The notes under the pieces were generated by a model, which was not told the origin of the DNA, did not search any database, and was given only the letters and a program-made list of their open reading frames with translations. The position numbers and the translations under genes are program-made. Positions 40,968-49,885 of a stretch of DNA of 64,000 nt are shown piece by piece (the first letter of the stretch is position 1; every line of letters starts with the position of its first letter). Source of the stretch: Fictibacillus solisalsi (lineage in GTDB: Bacteria > Bacillota > Bacilli > Bacillales > Fictibacillaceae). Location: positions 2,935,057 through 2,999,056 of the forward strand of contig NZ_FNHW01000001.1 of NCBI RefSeq assembly GCF_900103485.1, written 5' to 3'.

Positions 40968-42305
40968 TTACAACTCCTCAAATACAACATCTACCCGTAC
41001 ATTCGCCTCTGGTATTAGAATGGAAGCTATTGAAATGACTTCTTCCACATGTACACGGACACCCCCGCCCCCTGCTGGGCCATTGGTATATAACGCCTCA
41101 ACTTCTTGCCCGATTGCCATGGCCTCTTTTCTTTCTTCACACCTTGCAGCCACACGCAAACGAACCTCAGGGATGAGATTCGTGGATGTCTGCTCTCCGT
41201 ACAAGGAGGAGGTTCCAATAAAATCCGTTTGTAATTCTTCATACGAAAGGTCCGTGTACGCTATTCTTTTTCTAACGATTTCCTCTGCGAGCCTTGCACG
41301 GTTCATACATCCTGAACCGCCATAACTAATTTCTGCTTCCACAATATACCCATCCTGATAGCCAACACTCGTTTTATAGTAGCTGCTCTTTTGTTTACCT
41401 GAAATTCCTTTTATGATTATGTTGTTTGCACTAATTTCTTCCACTGTTGCTTGTGAGAAATCTGCAACAACATCTGGTGTTAAATAATTTTCGGGATCAT
41501 GAATTTCGTAAAGCAGTTGTTCTTTTACTGTAGCTTTTGAAATCAATCCTCCTGCTTCATCAAGCTTGCTTACTGTAAAATCGCCATTCTCACTGAATTC
41601 TGAAATTGGGAAACCCGCATTCCACAGTTCAGGTACATCCTTATAGCCAGGTTCAGCAAAATAGCCTCCTGTAACTTGCGCTCCGCATTCAAGGAGGTGA
41701 CCGGCTGCAGTAGCTTGTCCCAAACGTTCATAGTCGGTCCATTCCCAGCCGAATTCATGGATCAGCGGGGCGACCGTCAATGAAGGATCGGATGCTCTCC
41801 CCGTAATAATAATATGGGCACCTTCCTTTAAAGCCCTGGCGATCCCCTCAGCTCCTATATAAGCATTGGCAGAAATAATGTCAGGATAGCGTTCTCTTAA
41901 CGGCTTTCCTGTTTCCATTATGGTTGAATCCAGGTATTGCTCTATGTTTAAAAAAACATCATCTCCGGTAACTGCCGCTATTTTCAGGTTCTGAAGGCCC
42001 ATTTTTAAGGCCATTTCTTTGACTGCTCTGGCAGCACCAACCGGGTTTGCAGCTCCCATATTGGTGATCACTTTGCAGCCCTTTGAAACACATAATGGAA
42101 GCACCTTTTCCATTCTGTATTCCAAAAGCGGGTTGTAGCCTTTTGAAGGATTTTTTTGTTTTTCTTTTTGGGCCAGTGCAATGGTCCGTTCAGCTAAACA
42201 TTCAAAAATGATATAGTCAAGGTTCCCCTTTTCCATTAAGTCCAGTGCAGGCTCAATCCGATCACCGGCATATCCTGCACCCCCGCCTATTCGTATGGCT
42301 TTCAT
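40968..42305 (-). CDS. AtuA-family (DUF1446) protein, large part
   Basis: 445 residues. Family features: IRIGGGAGYAGDRIEPALDL, YIIFECLAERTIALAQ, VITNMGAANPVGAARAVKEM, AHIIITGRASDPSLTVAPLI, GHLLECGAQVTGGYFAEPGY, and GPAGGGGVRVHVEEVISIAS. The family is named for acyclic terpene utilisation, where its reaction is unknown; many members occur with CoA transferases. Here it ends an operon with two CoA transferases and two CoA-ester lyases, pointing to an acyl-CoA step. Confidence 0.8.
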   Translation of the reverse strand: MKAIRIGGGAGYAGDRIEPALDLMEKGNLDYIIFECLAERTIALAQKEKQKNPSKGYNPLLEYRMEKVLPLCVSKGCKVITNMGAANPVGAARAVKEMALKMGLQNLKIAAVTGDDVFLNIEQYLDSTIMETGKPLRERYPDIISANAYIGAEGIARALKEGAHIIITGRASDPSLTVAPLIHEFGWEWTDYERLGQATAAGHLLECGAQVTGGYFAEPGYKDVPELWNAGFPISEFSENGDFTVSKLDEAGGLISKATVKEQLLYEIHDPENYLTPDVVADFSQATVEEISANNIIIKGISGKQKSSYYKTSVGYQDGYIVEAEISYGGSGCMNRARLAEEIVRKRIAYTDLSYEELQTDFIGTSSLYGEQTSTNLIPEVRLRVAARCEERKEAMAIGQEVEALYTNGPAGGGGVRVHVEEVISIASILIPEANVRVDVVFEEL

Positions 42306-42343
42306 GCTTTTTTCTCCTCACCTTTACCATGTTTAGTTGATTA

Positions 42344-43204
42344 TCATGAATGAGTTTCAACAGCAGCCAGCATTTTTTTTGCTTTGTCCACAATGGGCAA
42401 GTCGACCATTTTACCATCCAGCTGCAGTACACCCTCTCCCTTTAAAACAGAGGTTTCAAACGCTTGAATCAGCCGTTTGGCATGAGCGATTTCTGCTTCC
42501 GTCGGTGCATAGACTTGGCTGAGAAGCTCAATTTGGGAAGGATGTATGAGCAGTTTTCCTTGAAAACCCAAGCCTTTGCTGGCTCTGGCCTCCTTTATAA
42601 AGCCATCCGGATCTTTTATATCAGCAAAAACCGTATCAATTGGCGCCTTCAAACCAGCTGCTCTTGATACAACAACCAGTTGCGAACGCGCATATAATAA
42701 TTCCGTCCCTTCCTTGGTTAAATGGGCCCCAATATCCAATGCAAAATCCATGGAACCAAATGCGAGACGCTCGACTCGCCGGCTGGCTGAAGCAATTTTA
42801 TATGCGTTGTACAGACCACAGCCTGTTTCAATGATAGGAACAATTTTGATTGTTCCAGTATCAATCTTTCGTTCCTCTTCCAACTCGCTGATCATTCTGT
42901 CCAGTAACGCAATTTGTTTTGTGTTTTCTGCTTTCGGCAATACAATCCCGGTAAGGTTATTGTGTATCATATCAATAACATCTTCCTGAAAATAATCAGA
43001 ATCAAAGCTATTTATCCTTACATAATTCACTCGGCCGGCATGTTCAATCGTTCTTTTCACATGGGTTCGAGCCGCTTTTTTTTCATGTGGAGAGACAGAG
43101 TCCTCCAAATCGTATATAAGAACATCTGCATGCAGTGAGACTGCCTTCATTAACTTCTTTTCATCCGATCCCGGAACAAACATCCATGAAAAGGATTGTT
43201 CCAT
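42344..43204 (-). CDS. CoA ester lyase (HpcH/HpaI, CitE-like)
   Basis: 286 residues from ATG 43204 (GGTGAGGTGAAG upstream). Mg2+-dependent aldolase fold: WMFVPGSDEKKLMKAV, DVLIYDLEDSVSPHEKKAAR, YVRINSF, PKAENTKQI, IIETGCGLYNAYKIASA, ERLAFGSMDFALDIG, FQGKLLIHPSQIELL. Members cleave malyl-, citramalyl- or beta-methylmalyl-CoA. With a CaiB transferase directly upstream, citramalyl-CoA type cleavage is a good guess but the substrate is not proven. Confidence 0.82.
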   Translation of the reverse strand: MEQSFSWMFVPGSDEKKLMKAVSLHADVLIYDLEDSVSPHEKKAARTHVKRTIEHAGRVNYVRINSFDSDYFQEDVIDMIHNNLTGIVLPKAENTKQIALLDRMISELEEERKIDTGTIKIVPIIETGCGLYNAYKIASASRRVERLAFGSMDFALDIGAHLTKEGTELLYARSQLVVVSRAAGLKAPIDTVFADIKDPDGFIKEARASKGLGFQGKLLIHPSQIELLSQVYAPTEAEIAHAKRLIQAFETSVLKGEGVLQLDGKMVDLPIVDKAKKMLAAVETHS

Positions 43205-43214
43205 ATTCTTCACC

Positions 43215-44372
43215 TCACCTTTTTCCCATTTCAACTGCCATACCGAATTCTCTTAAAATGGTATCTGTATGTTCCCCGACAGCTGGAATGGGACCCATAA
43301 CTGGCTTCATATCAGCAAACGTAACTGGCGGAATAAGAGCTTTCAGCGGTCCTGCTGGTGAACCTATCTCTTTCCAGCGGTCTCGAAAAGCTAATTGAGG
43401 GTGCTCAATAAATTGTTTTATGGTATTTAAATACGCGTTCGCTATTTCAGCTTTCTCCAGCCTGGTTACGATTTCTTCCGAAGTGAGATTGTGAAACACC
43501 TTAGAGATCAGTTGTTGCAGCTCTGTTTTGTTTGACAGCCGTTTTTCATTGCTATGAAAGTTCTCATTGTCTTTTAAATCCTGATCCTCCAGCACAAAGT
43601 CACAAAACTTTGCCCATTCCCGTTCATTTTGAACGGCCAGGAAGATGAACTTTCCATCTCCTGCCAAAAAAGGCCCATAAGGAAAAATCGTGGCATGGCT
43701 TGCACCTGTTCGCTCCGGTTCATGTCCTCCATACTCTGTATAATAGAGAGGATACCCCATCCATTCCCCAAGTGCCTCGAGCATGGATACCTCAAGCACG
43801 GTTCCTTTGCCCGTCCTGAAACGCGAAAGCAAGGCCGTTAATATTCCTGAATAGGCGTACATGCCTGCTGCTATGTCGGCAATAGATATCCCTGATTTGG
43901 AGGGTGTTTCGTCTGTTCCGGTTATTGAAACGACTCCTGTTTCACATTGGATTAAAAGATCATATGCTTTTTTATCTTTGTAAGGTCCATCAGACCCATA
44001 TCCGGAGATGCCGCAGATAATCAGATGAGGATATTTTTCCTTCAGCACACTGGCACCGAACCCCAGCCGGTCGACAGCCCCCGGCTTCAGGTTCTGGATA
44101 AAAACATCCGCCTCCGCGAGAAGTTTGTCCAGAATATCCCGTCCCTCAGAAGTTTGTAAGTCTATAGCAATCGATTCCTTGGACCGATTAAGCCAGACAA
44201 AATGACTGGAAAGACCTTTTACCGTCCGGTCATACTGACGGGCAAAATCTCCGGTTCCCGGCCTTTCCACTTTAATCACCCTTGCACCGAGATCAGCCAA
44301 CTGCCTGGACGCAAAAGGTGCAGCAACGGCCTGTTCAAGAGAAACAACTGTAATTCCTTGCAGCGGCAGCAT
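43215..44372 (-). CDS. CaiB/BaiF-family CoA-transferase (2)
   Basis: 385 residues from ATG 44372 (GGAGG 7 nt upstream). Family III transferase motifs: GITVVSLEQAVAAPFASRQL, DLGARVIKVERPGTGDFAR, GISGYGSDGPYKDKKAYDLL, SGISIADIAAGMYAYSGILT with the catalytic Asp, and PAVGEHTDTILREFG. Moves CoA between carboxylates. Partner of the CitE-like lyase 10 bp downstream. Confidence 0.85.
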   Translation of the reverse strand: MLPLQGITVVSLEQAVAAPFASRQLADLGARVIKVERPGTGDFARQYDRTVKGLSSHFVWLNRSKESIAIDLQTSEGRDILDKLLAEADVFIQNLKPGAVDRLGFGASVLKEKYPHLIICGISGYGSDGPYKDKKAYDLLIQCETGVVSITGTDETPSKSGISIADIAAGMYAYSGILTALLSRFRTGKGTVLEVSMLEALGEWMGYPLYYTEYGGHEPERTGASHATIFPYGPFLAGDGKFIFLAVQNEREWAKFCDFVLEDQDLKDNENFHSNEKRLSNKTELQQLISKVFHNLTSEEIVTRLEKAEIANAYLNTIKQFIEHPQLAFRDRWKEIGSPAGPLKALIPPVTFADMKPVMGPIPAVGEHTDTILREFGMAVEMGKR

Positions 44373-44395
44373 TTGTATGCCTCCTTTCCTATTCT

Positions 44396-45694
44396 TTACA
44401 GAGAGATGGCACCGGTAAGAAGCGCCACTACAGTCATAACGATGGTGGTTCCAAATGCCCATAAGAAAATACTTTTTTGAAGATCACCCAATTCCACCTT
44501 ACATAAACCGAGAAGTACAAAAATGGAGGGGTTCATTGGGCTTAACGGGAAACCGGTTGTTGCATTGCCTAACAGGGCTGCTCTTCCTATTTCCAAAGGA
44601 TCGATGCCGAAAGAAGCTGCCGATTTACTCACAATAGGAAGAACACCATAATAAAAGGCATCAGGAGAAAACACCAAACTGAGCGGCATACTGATCACAG
44701 CGATTAATGCCGGCAAATGCGGGCCCATCCATTCCGGGATCAAAGATACAAAAGACACGGCCATTGAATCCAGCATTTTGGTTCCAGAAAGAACTCCTGT
44801 AAAGATCCCCGCTGCAAATATGGTAAAACAAACCATAACCATACTTTTAGCATGAGTTGCAATTTGTTCGTTTTGTTTTTTAACATCTGGAAAATTAACA
44901 ATTAAGGCGAGAGCGAAGGCAAGAATAAACAACACGGGGACAGGCATAATGTCCATAATGAGTACGGTGACCAATACTGCTGTAAGAATGAAATTAAACC
45001 AGAACATTTTGGGAAGAACCGCTGACGGGGCTTCCAATGAAGCAGCTGTCTCTTCAGCTGCACTTCTCCCGGACCACTGTACAATGCCCAACCGTTTACG
45101 CTCTTTCTTACCAAGAACATAAGAAACAAATACGACCCAGATCATGCCCGAAAGCATCGGAATGATGATGGGATTAAACAATTGTGATGACGAAGCATCC
45201 AGGGAAACCATGGCTCTGGCAAGCGGTCCACCCCATGGAATGATGTTCATCACTCCTGCCCCAAGTGCAACCGTACTGGCTAAGATTAGAGGGTTCATCC
45301 CAAGCTTCTTATAAATTGGAAGCAATGCAGTAATCGTGATCATAAATGTGGCAGAACCATCTCCATCCAGTGCCACAATTAAAGTGATAACTGCCGTGGC
45401 CATTACAATTTTGAGAGGATCTCCTTTGGTAAGTTGAATTAATTTTGCGATCATGGGGTCAAATAGCCCCCGGTCAATCATCAATCCAAAGTACAAGATG
45501 GAAAATCCAATCATAATTCCAGTAGGCGTTACTTTCTGAACGCCTTCAAGCATCATTTCTCCCATTTCAAGCCTGAATCCGCCAATCAAACCAAACACAA
45601 TAGGGACGAGTGCGAAGGCGATTAAAACAGACACCTTCTTGGTCATTACAAGGTAAAGAAATGTTGCAATCATAAGAAAACCTAAAATAGCCAT
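44396..45694 (-). CDS. CitMHS-family di/tricarboxylate transporter
   Basis: 432 residues, about twelve TM. CitMHS features: ALVPIVFGLIGGF, FSILYFGLMIDRGLFDPMI, ITLIVALDGDGSATFMITIT, ALGAGVMNIIPWGGPLARAM, FAAGIFTGVLSGTKMLDSMA, MPLSLVFSPDAFYYGVLPIV, PLSPMNPSIFVLLGLCKVEL. Imports citrate-like acids, often as metal complexes. In this operon it probably imports the branched acid that the CoA enzymes degrade. A cre-like element with one mismatch (45719-45733) lies just upstream. Confidence 0.87.
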   Translation of the reverse strand: MAILGFLMIATFLYLVMTKKVSVLIAFALVPIVFGLIGGFRLEMGEMMLEGVQKVTPTGIMIGFSILYFGLMIDRGLFDPMIAKLIQLTKGDPLKIVMATAVITLIVALDGDGSATFMITITALLPIYKKLGMNPLILASTVALGAGVMNIIPWGGPLARAMVSLDASSSQLFNPIIIPMLSGMIWVVFVSYVLGKKERKRLGIVQWSGRSAAEETAASLEAPSAVLPKMFWFNFILTAVLVTVLIMDIMPVPVLFILAFALALIVNFPDVKKQNEQIATHAKSMVMVCFTIFAAGIFTGVLSGTKMLDSMAVSFVSLIPEWMGPHLPALIAVISMPLSLVFSPDAFYYGVLPIVSKSAASFGIDPLEIGRAALLGNATTGFPLSPMNPSIFVLLGLCKVELGDLQKSIFLWAFGTTIVMTVVALLTGAISL

Positions 45695-45745
45695 GCCTAA
45701 CCTCCTTATTTTCTAAAATGGAAAGCGATTACACTTCGGGACGAC

Positions 45746-46666
45746 TTATGAAACCGTCTGTACATGCCCTTTATTAGTGATCTGCTGTAAATGACCCGTC
45801 AATGAACGCTTTGTCATTGATTTGACCAATTTTACACAGTCCATTAATTTTTCAAAATGAACACCTGTTTGGATTCCCATCTCATGAAGCATGAAGACAA
45901 AGTCCTCTGTGGAATCATTGCCCGCTGCTCCAGGAGCAAATGGGCATCCTCCCAATCCGCCAATAGCTGTATCGAATGATGACACGCCAGCATGAAGGGC
46001 TGCCAGGGAATTCGCCTTTGATAAGCCGTATGTATCATGAAGATGAGCGGTAATTTTTGCTGTAGGTCCTTGATCCAAAACTCTGGAAAAAAGTTCATAA
46101 ACCTGTTTCGGATTGGCGCGGCCAATCGTATCACACAAGACAATTTCATTAACTTTCATTTCTTCCAGTTCTTTTACCATGGCTAATACAGTTTCCTGTG
46201 ACACAAGACCCTCATATGGACAGAAAAAAGAGGTGGCAATACTAAAACGCACAAACATTCCCTCTTCCTTTGCAGTCTCATTAACAATGGAAAGCTGACG
46301 CAAAGATTCTTCCACAGACATCCTGACGTTGTTCTTATTAAATGTTTCGCTCGCTCCTGCTACCAAAGCAATTTCTCTTACGCCGGCCTTCTTCGCCAGT
46401 TCAAACCCCCTCAGATTAGGGATAAGAGCCAAATATTGAATGTCATTTTTCTTCATCATGTTTTGATATACCTCTGTGGCGTCTGCCATTTGAGGTACAT
46501 GTTTAGGAGAAACAAAGGATGTTGCTTCAATTCTTTTAAGCCCGGTTTCAGACAAAGCATTAATGAGCTCCAGTTTTTTTGCCGTCGGTATAAACGTTGT
46601 TTCGTTTTGTATTCCGTCCCTCGGCCCTGATTCGAGTATGTCCACTGATTTAGGCAGGTTTATCAC
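45746..46666 (-). CDS. Hydroxymethylglutaryl-CoA lyase-like
   Basis: 306 residues from GTG 46666 (GGAGGGGA 6 nt upstream). DRE-TIM metallolyase: VDILESGPRDGIQNETTFIP, RIEATSFVSPKHVPQMADAT, LIPNLRGFELAKKAGVREIA, CDTIGRANPKQVYELF, HLHDTYGLSKANSLAALHAG, and the active-site loop GGLGGCPFAPGAAGN. Cleaves HMG-CoA to acetyl-CoA and acetoacetate, or a related branched hydroxyacyl-CoA. No carboxylase or hydratase of leucine degradation is nearby, which hints at direct CoA activation of an imported acid. Confidence 0.85.
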   Translation of the reverse strand: MINLPKSVDILESGPRDGIQNETTFIPTAKKLELINALSETGLKRIEATSFVSPKHVPQMADATEVYQNMMKKNDIQYLALIPNLRGFELAKKAGVREIALVAGASETFNKNNVRMSVEESLRQLSIVNETAKEEGMFVRFSIATSFFCPYEGLVSQETVLAMVKELEEMKVNEIVLCDTIGRANPKQVYELFSRVLDQGPTAKITAHLHDTYGLSKANSLAALHAGVSSFDTAIGGLGGCPFAPGAAGNDSTEDFVFMLHEMGIQTGVHFEKLMDCVKLVKSMTKRSLTGHLQQITNKGHVQTVS

Positions 46667-46699
46667 CTTTTGTCCCCTCCGCTTCCGCAACTGAATTTC

Positions 46700-47878
46700 C
46701 TATGAATCTATTGGTTGTTTTGCAATTTCCAATTTTTTGAGCACTTCATCCGTATGTTCTCCAAGTTTGGGGCCAGCCCAGTTAATTCGTCCTGGAGTTT
46801 TGCTCATTTTCGGAACAATACCCGGCACTTTCAGTTTTCCTAATCCTTCAACCTCCATTTCACAAATCATATCCCGCGCATTAAAATGAGGATCCTTGAA
46901 CATATCTTCCACGTTATAAATTGATCCTGCAGGGATGTGATGTTCATCAAGAATCTTTAATGCATCCTCTAAATTATGCTGAATGGTCCATCCTCCAATG
47001 ACTTTATCCAAATAGTCAGCATGCTGCGCCCGGTCAAAATTCGTAGCATATTGCGGCTGATCTCGCATGTCTTCACGTCCAATGGCATCCATCAGCCTTT
47101 TAAAGATTCCATCCCCATTTGCACCAATCACAATATACTTACCGTCTTTGCACATATACGTGTTCGATGGGGTAATTCCTGGCAGCGTGCTACCCGTTCG
47201 TTCCCGGATGATCCCATACTGGTCATACTCCGGAATGGCGCTTTCCATCAAGCTGTAAACCGCTTCATAAAGCGCAACATCCACATATTGCCCTTCTCCT
47301 GTCATACTTCTGTGGTATACTGCCATCAATGCGCCTATTACTGCATATAAAGCGCTTACAGAATCGCCCAAACTGATTCCAACCCGTGTAGGCGGCCGGT
47401 CGGGATAGCCTGTGAGATATCGAATCCCTCCCATGGCTTCTCCGATGCTTCCAAATCCAGGCTTATTTCGGTACGGTCCGTCCTGGCCATAACCTGAAAC
47501 ACGAATCATGATGAGACCAGCATTCACCGCCTTTAAATCCTCATAGCCAATATTCCATTTTTCCAGCGTGCCCGGCTTAAAATTTTCAATAATGATATCC
47601 ACTTCTTTGGCCAGACCTTTAATGATTTCCTGACCTTCTGATGAGCGCAGGTCCAATGACACACTTTTCTTGTTCCTTGATTGTACATACCACCATAAAG
47701 ACGTATCTTCATGGAGCATTCTCCACTTTCTTATCGGATCGCCCTTTTCAGGCGGCTCCACTTTTATAACCTCTGCTCCAAAGTCGGCCAGTAATCTGCC
47801 GGCAAACGGGCCTGCAATCAAACTTCCTAATTCCAGTACTTTTAGCCCCTTTAAGGGTCCCTCTTTAATTCCTGCCAT
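46700..47878 (-). CDS. CaiB/BaiF-family CoA-transferase (1)
   Basis: 392 residues from ATG 47878 (GAGGTG upstream). Motifs: GLKVLELGSLIAGPFAGRLL, DFGAEVIKVEPPEKGDPIRK, SRNKKSVSLDLRSSEGQEII, RVSGYGQDGPYRNKPGFGSI, RVGISLGDSVSALYAVIGAL with catalytic Asp, PGITPSNTYMCKDGKYIVIG. First gene of the operon, immediately followed by the HMG-CoA lyase-like gene, which suggests that it makes that enzyme's CoA ester. Confidence 0.87.
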   Translation of the reverse strand: MAGIKEGPLKGLKVLELGSLIAGPFAGRLLADFGAEVIKVEPPEKGDPIRKWRMLHEDTSLWWYVQSRNKKSVSLDLRSSEGQEIIKGLAKEVDIIIENFKPGTLEKWNIGYEDLKAVNAGLIMIRVSGYGQDGPYRNKPGFGSIGEAMGGIRYLTGYPDRPPTRVGISLGDSVSALYAVIGALMAVYHRSMTGEGQYVDVALYEAVYSLMESAIPEYDQYGIIRERTGSTLPGITPSNTYMCKDGKYIVIGANGDGIFKRLMDAIGREDMRDQPQYATNFDRAQHADYLDKVIGGWTIQHNLEDALKILDEHHIPAGSIYNVEDMFKDPHFNARDMICEMEVEGLGKLKVPGIVPKMSKTPGRINWAGPKLGEHTDEVLKKLEIAKQPIDS

Positions 47879-47928
47879 TTCAACACCTCGTTTCAATTAA
47901 AAGCAACTTTTTATTGATTAAATTTTCT

Positions 47929-48032
47929 GAATAGTTATAATAATAACTATTCCATTTCTTATTGTCAACGGTCAACCGTTTACATTTTTTCATTGTACTT
48001 TTAGTAATTGTTTAATAACTGATCTAGTTATT
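47929..48032. promoter_or_regulatory. Three palindromes in gntR/CoA operon spacer
   Basis: GAATAGTTAT-AATA-ATAACTATTC (47929-47952, 10-bp perfect arms), AACGGT-CA-ACCGTT (47967-47980) and AATAACT-GATCT-AGTTATT (48014-48032). The hexamer AGTTAT recurs in the first and third in opposite arrangement. Likely GntR operator(s) controlling both directions. Confidence 0.55.
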
Positions 48033-48095
48033 GTAAACTGAAGTAGTAAATAGCAAAGATCGGTTGAAATACCTGTAGTCTAGGAGGTCTTGGAT

Positions 48096-48767
48096 TTGAG
48101 GGAAATTCAGAAAACAGAGCTGCTTCACAGCCAGGTTTATACCATTTTAAAAACGATGATTATGGAGCGTGACTTTGCTCCAGGGGAACGTTTAGTGGAA
48201 ACAAAAGTTGCAGTACAGCTTGGAGTCAGCAGAGGGACTGTAAGGGAAGCCTTTCAAATGCTTTTAAAAGACGGGCTGTTAACACGGAACAACAACGTCA
48301 TTTCTGTTTATAACCCAACGGTGCAGGATATTGTTGACGTATACCAGTGCAGAGAAAGCCTTGAATCATTAGCAGTAAAACTGGCCACTTTTCATATAAC
48401 AGATGACCAATTAAAACGCCTCGGCACCGTCCTAAAAGAATCTAAAAAAGCAGTGAATGAAAATAATACTCAGACTCTTACTAATCTGAACCAGGAATTT
48501 CACGATTTAATAGATATTGCTTCCCACAATCAACAGCTGATTCAGTTATGTGATGTCATTAAAACTAAGACACTCTATATTCGAAACAATGTCTTAAAAA
48601 ACCATTTCAAAAACTTTTCTGATTTTGTTGATGATCATGAACGGATTTATCTTGCTATTAAAGACCATGATGCGCAAAAAGCTGAAAATGAAATGAAGAC
48701 ACATATTGAAAAAAGCTTTAAAACCATTCAAAGTGCATTAGGTGCCATTCCAACAGCTGACCATTGA
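48096..48767 (+). CDS. GntR/FadR-subfamily (FCD) regulator
   Basis: 223 residues from TTG 48096 (AGGAGG 8 nt upstream; TTG 48090 is only 2 nt from it). Winged HTH near 15-75 (FAPGERLVETKVAVQLGVSR, GTVREAFQMLLKDGLLTR) and FCD effector domain with helical metal/ligand residues (NQEFHDLIDIASHNQQLI, DDHERIYLAIKDHDAQKAEN). Divergent from the CoA-transferase operon, so its likely target. Terminator follows. Confidence 0.85.
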   Translation: MREIQKTELLHSQVYTILKTMIMERDFAPGERLVETKVAVQLGVSRGTVREAFQMLLKDGLLTRNNNVISVYNPTVQDIVDVYQCRESLESLAVKLATFHITDDQLKRLGTVLKESKKAVNENNTQTLTNLNQEFHDLIDIASHNQQLIQLCDVIKTKTLYIRNNVLKNHFKNFSDFVDDHERIYLAIKDHDAQKAENEMKTHIEKSFKTIQSALGAIPTADH

Positions 48768-48777
48768 CAATGAGATA

Positions 48778-48817
48778 AAAAAAGGGTAACCGCAACGACT
48801 GCCGTTACCCTTTTTTG
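48778..48817 (+). terminator. Terminator after gntR
   Basis: GGGTAAC / GTTACCC stem flanked by A6 and T6. Confidence 0.88.
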
Positions 48818-48870
48818 ATGAATTATTGTATGCTAAATAAACCAATTACTTTAGAAAAGAGGCGGTTTTT

Positions 48871-49059
48871 ATGAGTTTAGCAGGTTACAACTCCTTTGAC
48901 CGGTATGTCCTCCCTCATCTTCCCCTGTTCGCCATCTGTGCTGCGGCTGTATTGATATATGCCGGCATTCTTTATTACCGGGCGAAAGCGACCGGTATGG
49001 GTTTTGGTTTTATTATTGTTGCTGTGATTCTTGTAATCGTGGCCAATCTTTACCGGTAG
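48871..49059 (+). CDS. Small two-TM membrane protein, unrecognised
   Basis: 62 residues: YVLPHLPLFAICAAAVLIYA then RAKATG then GFGFIIVAVILVIVANLYR, i.e. two hydrophobic helices in a hairpin. ATG with AGAGGCGG upstream. 63 bp before the Bax-inhibitor gene on the same strand; function unknown. Confidence 0.6.
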   Translation: MSLAGYNSFDRYVLPHLPLFAICAAAVLIYAGILYYRAKATGMGFGFIIVAVILVIVANLYR

Positions 49060-49122
49060 TTCTAACATGAAGTTAGAACCTCCGAATACGTTTTAGTATG
49101 ATGGACAAAAAGGAGGGTATCC

Positions 49123-49851
49123 GTGAGAAGCGCCAATCCTAGTTTAAAAGATTCAACATTTGCGAATCTGAAAAATCAGGGACTTAACCGCCCGATGACC
49201 CTGCAGGGAACGGTGAACAAAACGTTCATCCTCCTTGTACTCATTTGTGCTACAGCCTTTTATACCTGGAATCTGTATTATGACGGAAAGGAGATTCACG
49301 GGTTGCTTCTTGTTGGCGTGATTGGTTCTCTGATCGTATCCCTTTTTACGATATTCGTTCCCAGGGCGGCTCCCTTTTCAGCCCCGCTTTATGCTTTATT
49401 GGAAGGACTGGCCCTCGGCGGCATCAGTGCTATGTATGAAGACAAGTATTCAGGGATTGCCACGCAGGCGGTAGTGCTCACGTTCAGTGTGCTTTTTGCC
49501 CTGCTGATCGTATACAAGCTGGGGTGGATCAAGGTCAACAGCAATTTCAGGACAGGTGTCCTTTCCGCCACACTCGGTGTCTTCATTGTCTATCTGGTGG
49601 ATCTGATGCTCCGCTTCTTTGGTCTTCAGGTTCCCTATCTTCATGAAACCGGCTGGCTGGGTATTCTGATCAGCCTCGTGATTGTGGGTGTAGCAGCTCT
49701 TAATCTTGTCCTGGATTTTGATTTTATCGAACGCGGAGTGAACCGGAGAGCCCCCAACTATATGGAGTGGTATGCAGGCTTTGGTTTAATGATTACGCTC
49801 GTCTGGCTCTACGTTGAAATTCTCCGTCTTCTGTCAAAATTACGAAGATAA
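49123..49851 (+). CDS. Bax inhibitor-1/YccA-family membrane protein
   Basis: 242 residues, seven TM. BaxI_1-type features: cytosolic start NPSLKDSTFANLKNQGLNRP, ALLEGLALGGISAMYEDKYS, FRTGVLSATLGVFIVYLVDL, and LNLVLDFDFIERGVNRRAPN with the conserved acidic pair, ending VWLYVEILRLLSKLRR. Family members influence membrane proteolysis or calcium leak; role in Bacillaceae is not defined. GTG start with AAGGAGG upstream. Confidence 0.85.
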   Translation: MRSANPSLKDSTFANLKNQGLNRPMTLQGTVNKTFILLVLICATAFYTWNLYYDGKEIHGLLLVGVIGSLIVSLFTIFVPRAAPFSAPLYALLEGLALGGISAMYEDKYSGIATQAVVLTFSVLFALLIVYKLGWIKVNSNFRTGVLSATLGVFIVYLVDLMLRFFGLQVPYLHETGWLGILISLVIVGVAALNLVLDFDFIERGVNRRAPNYMEWYAGFGLMITLVWLYVEILRLLSKLRR

Positions 49852-49852
49852 A

Positions 49853-49882
49853 AGCCAGTACCCCAAAGGGTACTGGCTTTAT
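49853..49882. terminator. Bidirectional terminator
   Basis: AAAGCCAGTACCC / GGGTACTGGCTTT, 13-bp perfect stem with a four-base loop between convergent genes. Confidence 0.9.
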
Positions 49883-49885
49883 TTG

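Noticed and set aside
42576-42989. Large plus-strand ORF opposite the CitE-like gene
   Set aside because: Antisense shadow of a well-supported conserved gene with no family resemblance.
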